Assembly: GCF_030286045.1 (NCBI RefSeq)
Contig: NZ_CP127390.1
Span: 1,302,001 to 1,366,000, forward strand
DNA from: Propionimicrobium sp. PCR01-08-3
GTDB lineage: Bacteria > Actinomycetota > Actinomycetes > Propionibacteriales > Propionibacteriaceae
Direction: 5' to 3'
DNA: 64,000 bases
This document shows, piece by piece, positions 1 to 9,493 of this stretch (position 1 is its first letter; each line of letters starts with the position of its first letter). The notes beneath the pieces are model-generated. The model saw only the letters and a list, made by a program, of their open reading frames with translations, was not told the origin of the DNA and made no database searches. A program made the position numbers and the translations under genes.

Positions 1-1
1 C

Positions 2-697
2 ACCATTCGCGCCGGTGTGGCGATGCGCTCGGACAATCTGGATGATCTGCCAGAACCGTCGATCGACTGGCTGCTGGGCGAACGGCAGGTCAGCGACATC
101 ATCGACCTGCGCACCAACAGCGAACGCGCTCACGCGCACGGCTTCCCGTTCGATGGACGCGTCCGAGTGCACGAGCTCAGCCTCTATCCCGAGGACAATC
201 CCGACGACCCGATACCGACCTGGTTCGGTGAGATGTCGGTGCTCGAAGACGGCGACCCGCCCGACACCGTGCACATCGTGGCCGGCCATTACCTCGGCTA
301 CTTCCGCACCCGCCCGGAAAACATCGTGCAGGCGGTGCGGGCCGTGGCGCAGGCCCCGGGCGCCGCGATCATCAACTGCGCCGCCGGAAAGGACCGCACC
401 GGAACCGTCAGCGCCGTGCTGCTGAGCGCCCTCGGCGTCCCCGAAGATCAGGTGCTGGCGGATTATGCGGCCAGCACCGACCGGATCGTCGCCATTCTCT
501 CGAAGCTCGGATTCGGGGCGAGCGCCGGATCGGCCGAGCACGACGCCGACGTGCAGTCCCAGTCGACCCCGCCCGAGCTGATGGAACTGGTGCTCAGCCG
601 GGTGACTCGTGACTTCGGATCGGTCTCGGACTGGCTCGAGGTCAACGGTTGGATGCCCGAAGACCAAGAGCGCCTCGAGGCGAAGCTGCTCGGCTGA
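2..697 (+). CDS. Tyrosine phosphatase family protein, 5' end outside window
   Basis: The frame is open from the first bases of the window, so the N-terminus is missing. About 231 residues are visible. The P-loop CAAGKDRT (CX5R signature; Cys codon at 377-379) marks a protein-tyrosine/serine phosphatase of the bacterial Y_phosphatase type, in which the Cys forms the phospho-intermediate and the Arg binds phosphate. The opening residues TIRAGVAMRSDNL match the conserved segment that normally follows some 25-40 residues of N-terminus in this family, so only a short piece is lost. A predicted cytoplasmic enzyme; its substrate cannot be told from sequence. Confidence 0.8.
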   Translation, partial: TIRAGVAMRSDNLDDLPEPSIDWLLGERQVSDIIDLRTNSERAHAHGFPFDGRVRVHELSLYPEDNPDDPIPTWFGEMSVLEDGDPPDTVHIVAGHYLGYFRTRPENIVQAVRAVAQAPGAAIINCAAGKDRTGTVSAVLLSALGVPEDQVLADYAASTDRIVAILSKLGFGASAGSAEHDADVQSQSTPPELMELVLSRVTRDFGSVSDWLEVNGWMPEDQERLEAKLLG

Positions 698-743
698 CAC
701 GGCGTCCTGCTGGATGTGATGGCATCTCAAGCGTCACTCCTAC

Positions 744-773
744 TTGTCGCAACTCTACCGGTATAGGTATAGT
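744..773 (+). promoter_or_regulatory. Promoter of the AbiE operon
   Basis: A -35-like TTGTCG (744-749) and a -10-like TATAGT (768-773) are separated by 18 bases. The start codon at 780 lies six bases after the -10, so the message is probably leaderless. GTATAG is tandemly repeated at 761-772 over the -10; AbiEi antitoxins are known to autorepress their own promoter, so this repeat is a possible operator. Confidence 0.5.
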
Positions 774-779
774 CGTGAC

Positions 780-1322
780 ATGGCTGCTGATGTGAAGTAT
801 CGGGATGCCGTGCGCGAGGTCGCGCGCGATCACTACGGGTATGTCACGACGAGCCAGGCAGCTGAGGCCGGAGTGCCCGCCGTCGAGCTGCCCAAGCTCA
901 CGGCACGTGGCGGTCTGGAGCACGTGGCCTACGGGCTCTACCGTGTGTCAGACATCCCACGGGCACCTTACGATCAGTTCGCTGAAGCGCTGCTACGAGC
1001 AGGCGAGGGGGCATACTTGCACGGTGAGTCGGTGCTGGCGCTATTCGGTCTTGCTGATGTGAATCCCAGACGGATCAAGGTAGCTGTTCGCCGCCGGACT
1101 CGTCCCACGTTGCCGCCTTTCATGGAGCTGACGCAGGTGAAGGGCGAGGCACACACGACGCTCTACGAGGGTCTCGCCGCGCAACCGGTCGCTGACGCCA
1201 TCCTCGAGTGCCGTGGTCGCATCGAGACCGAGCGTCTGCTGGAGGCGGCCAAGCAGGCACGCAGCGAGGGGCTGCTAACGACGTCCGAGTGGCGGCAGGT
1301 GCAAAACGGACTGCCATCATGA
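780..1322 (+). CDS. abiEi: AbiEi-family antitoxin / transcriptional regulator
   Basis: A 180-residue protein. The first ~60 residues form a winged-helix-like segment (YGYVTTSQAAEAGVP, then KLTARGGLEHVAYGLYRV), the pattern of the AbiEi_4 / type IV antitoxin N-terminal domain that binds DNA. The middle (YDQFAEALL to LHGESVLALFGLADVNPRRIKVAV) is the conserved AbiEi core. It overlaps the downstream toxin gene by four bases (ATGA), so the two are translationally coupled. Start 780 is preferred over the in-frame upstream codon at 744 because 744 lies inside the promoter. Known role of the family: counteracts the nucleotidyltransferase AbiEii and represses the operon. Confidence 0.75.
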   Translation: MAADVKYRDAVREVARDHYGYVTTSQAAEAGVPAVELPKLTARGGLEHVAYGLYRVSDIPRAPYDQFAEALLRAGEGAYLHGESVLALFGLADVNPRRIKVAVRRRTRPTLPPFMELTQVKGEAHTTLYEGLAAQPVADAILECRGRIETERLLEAAKQARSEGLLTTSEWRQVQNGLPS

Positions 1323-2149
1323 GCTACAGCAGTGCGCCGACGAGCGTGCGCTCGCTGGAACAACGCATCCGCAACGTCGAAGGCGACGAAGGCCTTGCTC
1401 TGCGTCGCCGGATCACGATGGCTCTGGTTGTGGTCGGGCAGATGCTCCCCGAGGGTGCAATCAAGGGCGGCAGCGCAATGGCGCTGCGCTACGGGCGCCG
1501 TACGCGGTTCACTCGCGACCTCGACGCCGCACGAGTCACGCCACTGCGCACATTCCGCAATGAATTCGAGGAGTCGCTGTCCGCTGGTTGGGCAGGCTTT
1601 ACCGGGAGACTGGTCGAGAAGGCCGCGCCTCGTCCGCCTGCCGTGCCAACGGCGTACGTGATGCAACCCTTCGCGGTGAAGCTCGACTACTGGGGCAGGG
1701 CATGGTGCACGGTGAGTTTCGAGCTGGGGCACAATGAGATCGGTGATGCCGACGAGCCCGAGTACCGACTTTCCACCGAACTGGTTGATCTCTTTACGGA
1801 AGTGGGACTTGAAGCGCCAAAACCCGTGCCGGTCATGCGAGTCGACCACCAGGTAGCGCAGAAACTCCATGCCGTCTCTGCGGAGGGAAGCGAACGGGCA
1901 CGCGACCTGGTGGACCTCCAACTCCTCCACGATGGTGAAGACCTTGATCTCGCGCGGGTGGCCGCGACATGCGTCCGGCTCTTTGACTACCGCCAGCAGC
2001 AGGCCTGGCCACCGGTCATCGCTGGCAGTAACAACTGGACCACGCTCTACGCCGAAGCCGCAGAAGGTCTCAATGTCATACCGGCCGTGGAGGAAGCTGT
2101 GGACTGGGTCAACGAGTTCGTGCGCCGCATCGCCGCATCAATAGGCTGA
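1319..2149 (+). CDS. abiEii: AbiEii-family nucleotidyltransferase toxin
   Basis: A 276-residue protein of the AbiEii/AbiGii (DUF1814) superfamily. Motif I is [20 protein letters not shown] (near residue 50), combining the glycine-rich start with the DxD-type metal-binding acidic residues. Later conserved parts are [10 protein letters not shown] and [11 protein letters not shown], matching the K and D motifs of the family. Relatives such as MenT transfer nucleotides onto tRNA acceptor ends and stop translation; whether this one acts on tRNA is inference. Start 1319 overlaps the antitoxin stop. With the upstream gene it forms a type IV toxin-antitoxin / phage-abortive module inside otherwise chromosomal DNA. 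Confidence 0.78.
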   Translation: MSYSSAPTSVRSLEQRIRNVEGDEGLALRRRITMALVVVGQMLPEGAIKGGSAMALRYGRRTRFTRDLDAARVTPLRTFRNEFEESLSAGWAGFTGRLVEKAAPRPPAVPTAYVMQPFAVKLDYWGRAWCTVSFELGHNEIGDADEPEYRLSTELVDLFTEVGLEAPKPVPVMRVDHQVAQKLHAVSAEGSERARDLVDLQLLHDGEDLDLARVAATCVRLFDYRQQQAWPPVIAGSNNWTTLYAEAAEGLNVIPAVEEAVDWVNEFVRRIAASIG

Positions 2150-2348
2150 CAACCGCAGAATCAGGCCGATCAAGGCCGGGATGTCAGCGAGAAATGTTCG
2201 GCTGATCCCGAATGCTGTTGGCTGTCCATTGAGGTCTTGGTCTATCACCGAGGCAAACCGACCTTATACCTTGCTGTTTGGGAGGCGGTCACTCGTCAGG
2301 AACCGAAGTGGAATTACTTTTGCGCAGGTACAAGGTAGCGTCGGCAAG

Positions 2349-3725
2349 GTGAGTGAGGACCTTTTCGGCAACATCGACCCGGAGCCTGGGCAGACTACCG
2401 GCGGATCGCTGGCCGCCGCCGACCATCAGAATCTGCCGCTCGCGGTGCGGATGCGTCCTCGCACCATCGACGAGATCGTCGGCCAGCAGCATCTGCTGGC
2501 ACCGGGATCGCCGCTGCGCCGGCTGGCCGAGGGCAGCGGCGCCATGTCGGTCTTCTTGTGGGGGCCACCGGGAGTCGGCAAAACCACCATCGCCGCGGTG
2601 GTCTCCCATCAGACCGGCCGCAGGTTCGTCGAGATCTCCGCGGTCACCTCGGGAGTCAAAGAAGTGCGGGCCCAACTGGAGACCGCCAAGCGCGAACTTG
2701 CCCGCGGCACCTCGACCGTCCTGTTCGTGGACGAGGTGCACCGGTTCAACAAGGCCCAACAAGACGTGCTGCTGCCCGCCGTGGAGAACCGGCTGGTCAC
2801 GTTGATCGCCGCCACCACAGAGAACCCCAGCTTCAGCGTGATCTCGCCGCTGCTGTCCCGCTCGCTGGTGCTGACCCTTCGTCCGCTGACCGATGACGAT
2901 CTGAATCAGCTGATCGACCGGGCGCTGGCAGACGAGCGGGGGCTCGGCGGCCGCTACGAACTGGACGATGCCGCCCGAACAGCCATGCTGTCGATGGCCG
3001 GAGGCGATGCCCGCCGGGTGCTCACCTACCTCGAAGAGGCTGCCCGCAGTGCGGATGCCAAGCAGGCGTCCACGATCGACCTGGAAACTCTCGAACAATC
3101 AGTCGACCGGGCGGCGGTGCGCTATGACGCCAACGGTGATCAGCACTACGACGTGATCAGCGCATTCATCAAGTCGGTGCGCGGCTCCGATGTGGATGCG
3201 GCCTTGCACTGGTTGGCCCGCATGATCGAGGCAGGGGAGGATCCCCGCTTCATCGCGCGCAGGCTGGTGATCTCGGCAAGCGAAGACATCGGTATGGCGG
3301 CTCCCGGCGTGCTGCAAACCTGTGTCGCGGCGGCCCAGGCTGTGCAGTTGATCGGCATGCCCGAGGCGAGGCTCAACCTCGCACAGGCGACCATCGCCGC
3401 CGCGACCGCCCCGAAGTCGAACGCGGTGATCAAAGCGATCGATCAGGCGATAGCCGATGTCCGGTCGGGCCGGATCGGCGACGTACCGGCCCAGCTGCGC
3501 GACGCCCACTATTCGTCCGCCGGAGACTACGGGCACGGTGTGGGATACCGCTATGCGCACGACTATCCGCACGGGGTCGCGGCCCAGCAGTATCTGCCCG
3601 ACGAATTGGTGGGGAAGCGTTACTACCAGCCCACCGACCACGGCAACGAGGTTCAGATCTCCGATCGGCTGGAGATCATCCGGCAACTTCTCGAGTCCGG
3701 GGACGATCCGGACGCCGACGCCTGA
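2349..3725 (+). CDS. rarA: Replication-associated recombination protein A (RarA/MgsA)
   Basis: A 458-residue AAA+ ATPase. Walker [10 protein letters not shown] and Walker [16 protein letters not shown] are followed by sensor-1 ATTENPS and the C-terminal RarA oligomerisation domain ([19 protein letters not shown] onwards). RarA/WRNIP1 proteins unwind DNA ends at stalled forks and are loaded with SSB. The frame stays open upstream to 2181, but the extra residues are unlike the family; GTG 2349 gives the normal length and begins just before the VSEDLFGN segment usual in actinobacteria. Confidence 0.92.
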   Translation: MSEDLFGNIDPEPGQTTGGSLAAADHQNLPLAVRMRPRTIDEIVGQQHLLAPGSPLRRLAEGSGAMSVFLWGPPGVGKTTIAAVVSHQTGRRFVEISAVTSGVKEVRAQLETAKRELARGTSTVLFVDEVHRFNKAQQDVLLPAVENRLVTLIAATTENPSFSVISPLLSRSLVLTLRPLTDDDLNQLIDRALADERGLGGRYELDDAARTAMLSMAGGDARRVLTYLEEAARSADAKQASTIDLETLEQSVDRAAVRYDANGDQHYDVISAFIKSVRGSDVDAALHWLARMIEAGEDPRFIARRLVISASEDIGMAAPGVLQTCVAAAQAVQLIGMPEARLNLAQATIAAATAPKSNAVIKAIDQAIADVRSGRIGDVPAQLRDAHYSSAGDYGHGVGYRYAHDYPHGVAAQQYLPDELVGKRYYQPTDHGNEVQISDRLEIIRQLLESGDDPDADA

Positions 3726-3956
3726 TCGCCGGTCCATCGCAACACGCCGGACAGCCCCGAATAGTGCGGTTCGGCGCGTCCCCTTCGGTCTCAATCCAGG
3801 GCGCATGACCGTCGGGCCCTGTCATTCCCTTCGAGGAAGGGGTGTGCGGCGGGTCCCATTCGGGGTGCTCAGGGCCCGTTGGGGGCGAGGATGGACAGCG
3901 CAGCAAGGCGGGATTGGAATGACCACAGCGGGCCAATCGCCTAGCTGCGTGATCCG

Positions 3957-4964
3957 TTAGTCCTCGGAGCGTTCACCGCGCAGCTCGTGGCCCTGGGCGG
4001 CCAGCCTGTCGTCCTTCTGCGTCTGTTTCAGAATGCCGGCGCTTTGCCTCGGCTCAAGATCAGCCTCGCGTTCGCTGGGAGCCCCCGCCAGCAACTGCTT
4101 GGTGCGCAGCACCTCCATATCGAGGTGAGCGCCCAGCACGATCGACACATTGGTCAGCCACAACAGCCACAACCCGATGATCAACCCGGCCAACGCGCCG
4201 TAGGTGGCGTCATAGCTGCTGAAATTCACCGCGTAGAAACTGAAGCCCGCCACAGCGATGATGGCGACCAAAACCGCCACAATCGAGCCGTAGCTCACCG
4301 GGCGAAACCTCGGAAGCTTCACATTCGGGCTGAAGTGGTACAGCACGGCGATCAGCATCATCACCAAGGCCAGCATGACCGGCCACTTGGCGATGCCCCA
4401 GACGACGAGCGCACCCTCGCCGAAGCCCACCAGATCGCCGAGCCAGCTGGCCACCCCGCCGCTGAGCACCAGGCCCGCGACCAGCACCGCCATGCTGACC
4501 AGCACCACGATCGTGAGGCCGAATTGCTGGACCTTGAGCGCCAGCGAATTGCGTCCTTCTTCGACCTGGTAGATGCGGTTCATGGCGCGTGATAGTGCGG
4601 CGATGTAGCCGCTGGCCGACCAAGCGGCGGTCAGTACGCCGATCGCCAGGCCCAAGCCGGCACCCGATGACGAGAAGAACCCCTCGATGATGTCCACGAT
4701 CACCCCGGCCGTCGCCTCGTCGGGAACCGCCTGGGCGATCATCTGCGTCAGCGCAGGCATCAGGGTGTCGCCCACACTGCTCAACTTCAAGATCGAGACC
4801 AGCGACAGCAGGGCGGGAAACATCGCCAAGACCGTGTAATAGGTCAAGGTCGCGGCCATGTCGGTTGCCTGGTTCGCGCTGAACCGCTGCATCGTGGACT
4901 TGAGGGTGTAACGCCAGCTGGCGGCGTCCATTCGGGGGTTCGGTGTGTCAGATCGCCGGGTCAT
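3957..4964 (-). CDS. YihY/BrkB family inner-membrane protein
   Basis: A 335-residue integral membrane protein. The N-terminal motif FSANQATDMAATLTYYTVLAMFPALLSL and the central LTAAWSASGYIAALSRAMNRIY are hallmarks of the YihY/UPF0761 (virulence factor BrkB) family. About six hydrophobic segments lie between residues 40 and 280; the last ~55 residues are charged and predicted cytoplasmic. The biochemical role of the family is not settled (the old RNase BN assignment was withdrawn). It is divergent from alaS and convergent with rarA, so it is probably transcribed alone. Confidence 0.85.
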   Translation of the reverse strand: MTRRSDTPNPRMDAASWRYTLKSTMQRFSANQATDMAATLTYYTVLAMFPALLSLVSILKLSSVGDTLMPALTQMIAQAVPDEATAGVIVDIIEGFFSSSGAGLGLAIGVLTAAWSASGYIAALSRAMNRIYQVEEGRNSLALKVQQFGLTIVVLVSMAVLVAGLVLSGGVASWLGDLVGFGEGALVVWGIAKWPVMLALVMMLIAVLYHFSPNVKLPRFRPVSYGSIVAVLVAIIAVAGFSFYAVNFSSYDATYGALAGLIIGLWLLWLTNVSIVLGAHLDMEVLRTKQLLAGAPSEREADLEPRQSAGILKQTQKDDRLAAQGHELRGERSED

Positions 4965-5057
4965 GAGTCGAATCTACGCGGAACTTGCATGCGCGGTAGT
5001 CTTAGTTGCTGGTTTGGCCGGAATCGGCCGGATGCACGAAGCGAGTGAGGATGAGGG

Positions 5058-7742
5058 ATGAAGGCAGCTGAGATCGGACGTCGTTACGTGGATTTCTTCG
5101 CCGCGCACGGCCACACCGTGGTGCCGAGTGCATCACTGCTGTACAACGATCCGACCCTGTTGTTCGTTAACGCGGGGATGGTGCCGTTCAAGCCGTACTT
5201 CATCGGCGCCGAGCCGTCCCCGTACAAGCGCGCGGTGAGCCTGCAGAAGTGCGTGCGCACCCTCGACATCGAAGACGTCGGCAAGACCACCAGACACGGC
5301 ACCTTCTTCCAGATGCTCGGTAACTTCAGCTTCGGCGACTACTTCAAGAAAGAAGCCATCGAATGGGCCTGGGAACTGGTCACCGGATCGGTGGACGACG
5401 GCGGTTTCGGCTTCGACCCGGCCAAGGTGTGGGTGACGGTGCTCGGCCCGGGCCTGCACCCTGCATATCCCGACGGTGACGTCGAGGCCATCGGCTATTG
5501 GAAGTCCGTCGGAGTGCCGGCCGAGCACATTCAGGCCCGCGGCCTCAAGGACAACTACTGGAACATGGGTATTCCGGGGCCGGGCGGACCCTGCTCCGAG
5601 ATCTACATCGACCGCGGCCCCGAGTACGGCCCCGATGGTGGCCCGAATGCGGACGAGGACCGTTACCTGGAGATCTGGAATCTGGTCTTCCAGCAGGAGG
5701 ATCTGTCGGTCGTGCGGGCGAAGGACGACTTCGACATTGCCGGGCCGTTGCCCAGCAAGAACATCGACACCGGTGCCGGCCTGGAGCGGATCGCGCTGCT
5801 GATGCAGGGCGTCGACAACATGTACGAGACCGACGAGGTCTTCCCGGTGATCGCCAAGGCCTCCGAGATGTCCGGCAAGAAGTATGGCGCCGACCACGTC
5901 AACGACGTGCGCCTGCGGGTGATCGGCGATCATGTGCGTAGCTCGCTGATGCTGATGACCGACGGTGTGGCTCCCGGAAATGAGGCGCGCGGCTACGTGC
6001 TGCGGCGTCTGCTGCGCCGCTCGATCCGTTCGATGCGGCTGCTCGGCTATGGCGGCTCATCGCTGGTGGAGTTGCTCGATGTCAGCAGGGGAGTCATGCA
6101 TGCCTCCTACCCCGACATCGATGAGCAGTGGGAGCGCATCCGCGACATCTCCGAGGCCGAGGAGCAGACCTTCACCCGTACCCTGACCTCGGGCACTGCA
6201 TTGTTCGACACGGCGGTGCGCGATGTACGCTCCGCGGGCGGCACCAAGCTGTCGGGCGACAAGGCCTTCCAGCTGCACGACACCTACGGCTTCCCGATCG
6301 ATCTCACCTTGGAGATGGCCGCCGAGCAGGGGCTGAGCGTCGATCAGGACGCCTTCCGCACCCTGATGGACGAGCAGCGCCAGCGCGCCAAGGCCGATGC
6401 CCGCGCCAAGAAGGGCGGCGTGGTCAGCACCGAGGCCTACCAGGTGCTGCGTGCCGAGGGCGAAACCCCCTTCCTCGGCTACACCGATCTTTCGGTCGAC
6501 ACCAAGGTGCGTGGCCTGATCGCCGACGGTGAGACTCTCACCCAGGCTCCGGCCGGCAGCATCGTCGAAGTCGTACTGGCCGAAACCCCGTTCTATGCCG
6601 AGTCCGGCGGTCAGGATTCCGACCGCGGCGTGCTGCGCACCCCGGCCGGCGAACTCGAGGTGCTCGACGTGCAGCGCCCGGTACCCGGGCTGATCGTGCA
6701 CAAGGTGAAGGTGCCGAACGAACTGGTCGTCGGCGACGACGTGACCGCATTGGTCGACGGATTCAATCGGCGCGGCGCCTGCCAGGCGCACTCGGCCACC
6801 CACGTGCTGCACGCCGCCTTGCGCGAACTGGTCGGATCGGGCGCCACCCAGGCGGGCTCATTCAACAAACCCGGCTACCTGCGGTTCGACTACTCGTCCA
6901 CCAAGGGGCTTTCGCCCGAGCTGCGTGCCGAGATCGAGGAGCGCTGCAATGTCGCGATCCGCGACGATCTCGCGGTCAGCGCGACCCAGATGAAGCTGGA
7001 GGACGCCAAGGCTCTCGGCGCGATGGCGATGTTCGGCGAGAAGTATCCGCCGATCGTTCGGATGGTCGAGATGGGCGGGCCTTGGAGCCGCGAGCTGTGC
7101 GGCGGCACCCACGTCGAACATTCCAGCCAGATCGGTCTGCTGTCGGTGCTCGGCGAGCAGTCGGTCGGCTCGGGTGCGCGGCGTGTCGAGGCCCTGGTGA
7201 GCACCGATGCGTTCGCGCACATGGCGGCCGAGCGGGCGCTGGTGAGCCAGCTCAGCGACACACTTCGGGTTCAGCCCGACCAGCTCGGCGACCGCGTCCA
7301 GTCGATGGTCGCCGAGCTCAAGCAGGCCCAGAAGACGATCGCGGATCTGCGGATGGGCCAGTTGCAGGCGCAGACCGCGGGCATCGTGCAGGCGGCCCAC
7401 GACATCGACGGCGTCGCCTTCGCCGCCCAGGTGCTCGCCGATGTGAACGCGGGCGACCTGCGGACGCTGGCAGCTCAGGTGCGTGACAAGTTCGGTAGCC
7501 GGGCCGCGGTGGTTGTGCTGATCTCGACCGGCGTCAAGCCGTCGGTGGTGGTGGCGGTCAACGGGCAAGCCCGCGACCTGGGCATCAAAGCCGGCGAGAT
7601 CGTCCGGCGGGCCGCCGCCGAACTCGGCGGCAAGGGCGGCGGCAAGGATGACATGGCCCAAGGTGGCGGATCGAACTCCGATACCGCTCCGCAGGCCGTC
7701 GAAGCGGCCCGCCACGAGGTGGAGACCGTTCTTGGACGCTGA
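5058..7742 (+). CDS. alaS: Alanine--tRNA ligase
   Basis: An 894-residue class II synthetase charging tRNA-Ala. In order: the catalytic core with RHGTFFQMLGNFSFGDYFKK and the GxG segment NIDTGAGLERIA, the tRNA recognition domain, the editing domain with zinc-binding HSATHVLH and CGGTHVEH (hydrolyses Ser-tRNA-Ala and Gly-tRNA-Ala), and the C-terminal DHHA1-like C-Ala domain rich in GGKGGGK and MAQGGG. Start ATG 5058 has a GAGG-containing leader. It heads an operon with ruvX and mltG; the ruvX start lies inside its 3' end, implying coupled translation. Confidence 0.97.
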   Translation: MKAAEIGRRYVDFFAAHGHTVVPSASLLYNDPTLLFVNAGMVPFKPYFIGAEPSPYKRAVSLQKCVRTLDIEDVGKTTRHGTFFQMLGNFSFGDYFKKEAIEWAWELVTGSVDDGGFGFDPAKVWVTVLGPGLHPAYPDGDVEAIGYWKSVGVPAEHIQARGLKDNYWNMGIPGPGGPCSEIYIDRGPEYGPDGGPNADEDRYLEIWNLVFQQEDLSVVRAKDDFDIAGPLPSKNIDTGAGLERIALLMQGVDNMYETDEVFPVIAKASEMSGKKYGADHVNDVRLRVIGDHVRSSLMLMTDGVAPGNEARGYVLRRLLRRSIRSMRLLGYGGSSLVELLDVSRGVMHASYPDIDEQWERIRDISEAEEQTFTRTLTSGTALFDTAVRDVRSAGGTKLSGDKAFQLHDTYGFPIDLTLEMAAEQGLSVDQDAFRTLMDEQRQRAKADARAKKGGVVSTEAYQVLRAEGETPFLGYTDLSVDTKVRGLIADGETLTQAPAGSIVEVVLAETPFYAESGGQDSDRGVLRTPAGELEVLDVQRPVPGLIVHKVKVPNELVVGDDVTALVDGFNRRGACQAHSATHVLHAALRELVGSGATQAGSFNKPGYLRFDYSSTKGLSPELRAEIEERCNVAIRDDLAVSATQMKLEDAKALGAMAMFGEKYPPIVRMVEMGGPWSRELCGGTHVEHSSQIGLLSVLGEQSVGSGARRVEALVSTDAFAHMAAERALVSQLSDTLRVQPDQLGDRVQSMVAELKQAQKTIADLRMGQLQAQTAGIVQAAHDIDGVAFAAQVLADVNAGDLRTLAAQVRDKFGSRAAVVVLISTGVKPSVVVAVNGQARDLGIKAGEIVRRAAAELGGKGGGKDDMAQGGGSNSDTAPQAVEAARHEVETVLGR

Positions 7743-8199
7743 GTTTCGGCGCGGAGCGAGATTGGCGGTCGACTGGGGCAAGGCGCGGGTCGGGATCGCG
7801 GCCTGCGACCGGGACGGGCTGCTGGCCTACCCGGTGGAGACCGTACCGACCGGCCCCGGCACCCTGAAACGGATCGCCGAGCTCTGTGCCGAATACGAGC
7901 CGATGGAGGTGCTTCTCGGCTGGCCGGTGAACCTGGCCGGTTGGGAGGGCCCGGCAGCCCAGCAGATGGCGGTGGTGGCCGATCGGCTGTCCGATCGGCT
8001 GGCGCTGCCGCTGCGTGTCGTGGACGAAAGGCTGAGCACGGCGAGCGCAGCCCGTAAGCTGGCCGCGAGCGGCAAGTCGTCACGCAACAGGCGAAGTATT
8101 ATTGATCAAGCCGCTGCCGTGGACATTCTTGAGCAGGCGCTCGAGTACGAGAAGCGTACCGGCCACCCAGCCGGTCGCCCCTGGCCCCAGGAAGGTTAG
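7732..8199 (+). CDS. ruvX: Putative pre-16S rRNA nuclease / Holliday junction resolvase-like RuvX (YqgF)
   Basis: A 155-residue RNase H-fold protein. It begins with AVDWGKARVGIA (the family DxGxxRxGxA motif with the first catalytic Asp), carries VDERLST in the middle (second acidic residue) and ends with IIDQAAAVDILEQAL (third acidic residue). YqgF proteins mature the 16S rRNA 5' end; mycobacterial members can resolve Holliday junctions. I take TTG 7732 as the start because GGAG at 7721-7724 is correctly spaced and the resulting length is normal; it overlaps alaS by 11 bases. Confidence 0.88.
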   Translation: MDAEFRRGARLAVDWGKARVGIAACDRDGLLAYPVETVPTGPGTLKRIAELCAEYEPMEVLLGWPVNLAGWEGPAAQQMAVVADRLSDRLALPLRVVDERLSTASAARKLAASGKSSRNRRSIIDQAAAVDILEQALEYEKRTGHPAGRPWPQEG

Positions 8200-8208
8200 C
8201 CCTGAACG

Positions 8209-9375
8209 ATGAGCCGATTCCTCGATGAAGACGACTACGGCGACTATGACGATGAGCAGGGCGGGTCGGATGATCTCACCCCGCCGCCGGTCAAGCGCCG
8301 TGGCTCCTGGCTGAAGAATCTGCTGGCGATCGTGGTCTCGCTCGCCGTATTGATCGGCGGCGGATACTTCGTCTACACGAAAGTCAAGCAGGGGTATCTG
8401 AATTTCACCCAGGCCGCCGACTATCCGGGCCCCGGCGAGACCGACGTGCTGGTGGAGATCCCCGACGGAGCCACCCTCACCGATATGGGCGACGTGCTGG
8501 TCGCTTCCGATGTTGTCGGCTCGACCAAGGCCTTCTTGAATGCGGCCGAGGACATCTCGGGTTCATCGGGCATCCAGCCCGGCACCTATCAGCTGAAGAC
8601 GAAGATGTCTGCTGACGGCGCGGTGCGAGCATTGATGGACCGCAGCAATATGGTCAATACGCAGGTCACGATCCCCGAAGGATTACGCAACACGATCCTG
8701 ATAAGCCAGCTGGCCGAGCAATCCGGCATCCCGGAGGACGACTTCACCGGGGTGCTGGACGCCCCGTCCGAGCTGCCGTTGCCCGACTGGGCGGGCGGCG
8801 CGACCGAAGGCATGCTCTTCCCGGACACCTATGTCTTCGACACCGAGCCGAGCGCAACCGATGTGCTGGCGGACATGGTGCAGCAGTTCGATTCGGTCGC
8901 CGAAGAACTCGACTTCGAGAACAAGGCCGAGGCCTTGGGCATCACCCCCTATGAGGCGTTGACGGTCGCGTCCATCATCGAGAAGGAGACCCGCGACCCG
9001 AAGTACGGCCCCGACATCGCGCAGGTGCTGTATAACCGGCTCGACGACGGCATGTCGCTGCAACTCGATTCGACGGTCATCTACGCGGTGAACTCGTCGG
9101 GCACGGTCACCACCTCCGATGAGGAACGTGCCGATCCCTCTCCCTACAACACCTACGTGCATGAGGGACTGCCCCCGGGCGCGATCTCGAACCCCGGAAG
9201 AAGCGCGTTGGAGGCCGCGGTTAATCCGACCCAGGGCGACTACCTCTACTTCGTGGCCGTCAACCCGGAGACCGGTGAGACGAAGTTTGCCTCGGATTCA
9301 GCCGGTCACGACGCCAATGTCGCCGAGTTCCAGGCGTGGTGTCAGGCGAACGGCGATGCCTGCACCGGAGGCTAG
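8209..9375 (+). CDS. mltG: Endolytic murein transglycosylase MltG
   Basis: A 388-residue YceG-like protein. An acidic cytoplasmic head (about 1-40, many Asp/Glu) precedes one transmembrane helix (LLAIVVSLAVLIGGGYFV), a LysM-like region and the catalytic domain. The catalytic glutamate lies in ASIIEKETRDPKYGPDIAQVLYNRL, and LQLDSTVIYA and SPYNTYVHEGLPPGAISNPG are the other family blocks. MltG cleaves nascent glycan strands in the membrane and thereby limits their length. The ruvX-mltG-aroC order is the usual actinobacterial one. Confidence 0.94.
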   Translation: MSRFLDEDDYGDYDDEQGGSDDLTPPPVKRRGSWLKNLLAIVVSLAVLIGGGYFVYTKVKQGYLNFTQAADYPGPGETDVLVEIPDGATLTDMGDVLVASDVVGSTKAFLNAAEDISGSSGIQPGTYQLKTKMSADGAVRALMDRSNMVNTQVTIPEGLRNTILISQLAEQSGIPEDDFTGVLDAPSELPLPDWAGGATEGMLFPDTYVFDTEPSATDVLADMVQQFDSVAEELDFENKAEALGITPYEALTVASIIEKETRDPKYGPDIAQVLYNRLDDGMSLQLDSTVIYAVNSSGTVTTSDEERADPSPYNTYVHEGLPPGAISNPGRSALEAAVNPTQGDYLYFVAVNPETGETKFASDSAGHDANVAEFQAWCQANGDACTGG

Positions 9376-9493
9376 GAAGCTCGGAAGAATTATCGCCGCA
9401 TCTCACGGATCTTCGGCAGGCCCCGAGCGTGGTTCACTGTTCGCTCGCTGACGATCGGACCGGTCGTCGGCGCTGATCTGGGATACTGGGATC

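Noticed and set aside
2181-2348. N-terminal extension of RarA by 56 residues
   Set aside because: No similarity to the family, no ribosome binding site at 2181; GTG 2349 gives the usual RarA length.
3726-3956. Terminator or repeat between rarA and the YihY gene
   Set aside because: Only a 5-bp stem (CCCTT / AAGGG near 3830) is present, too weak to call.
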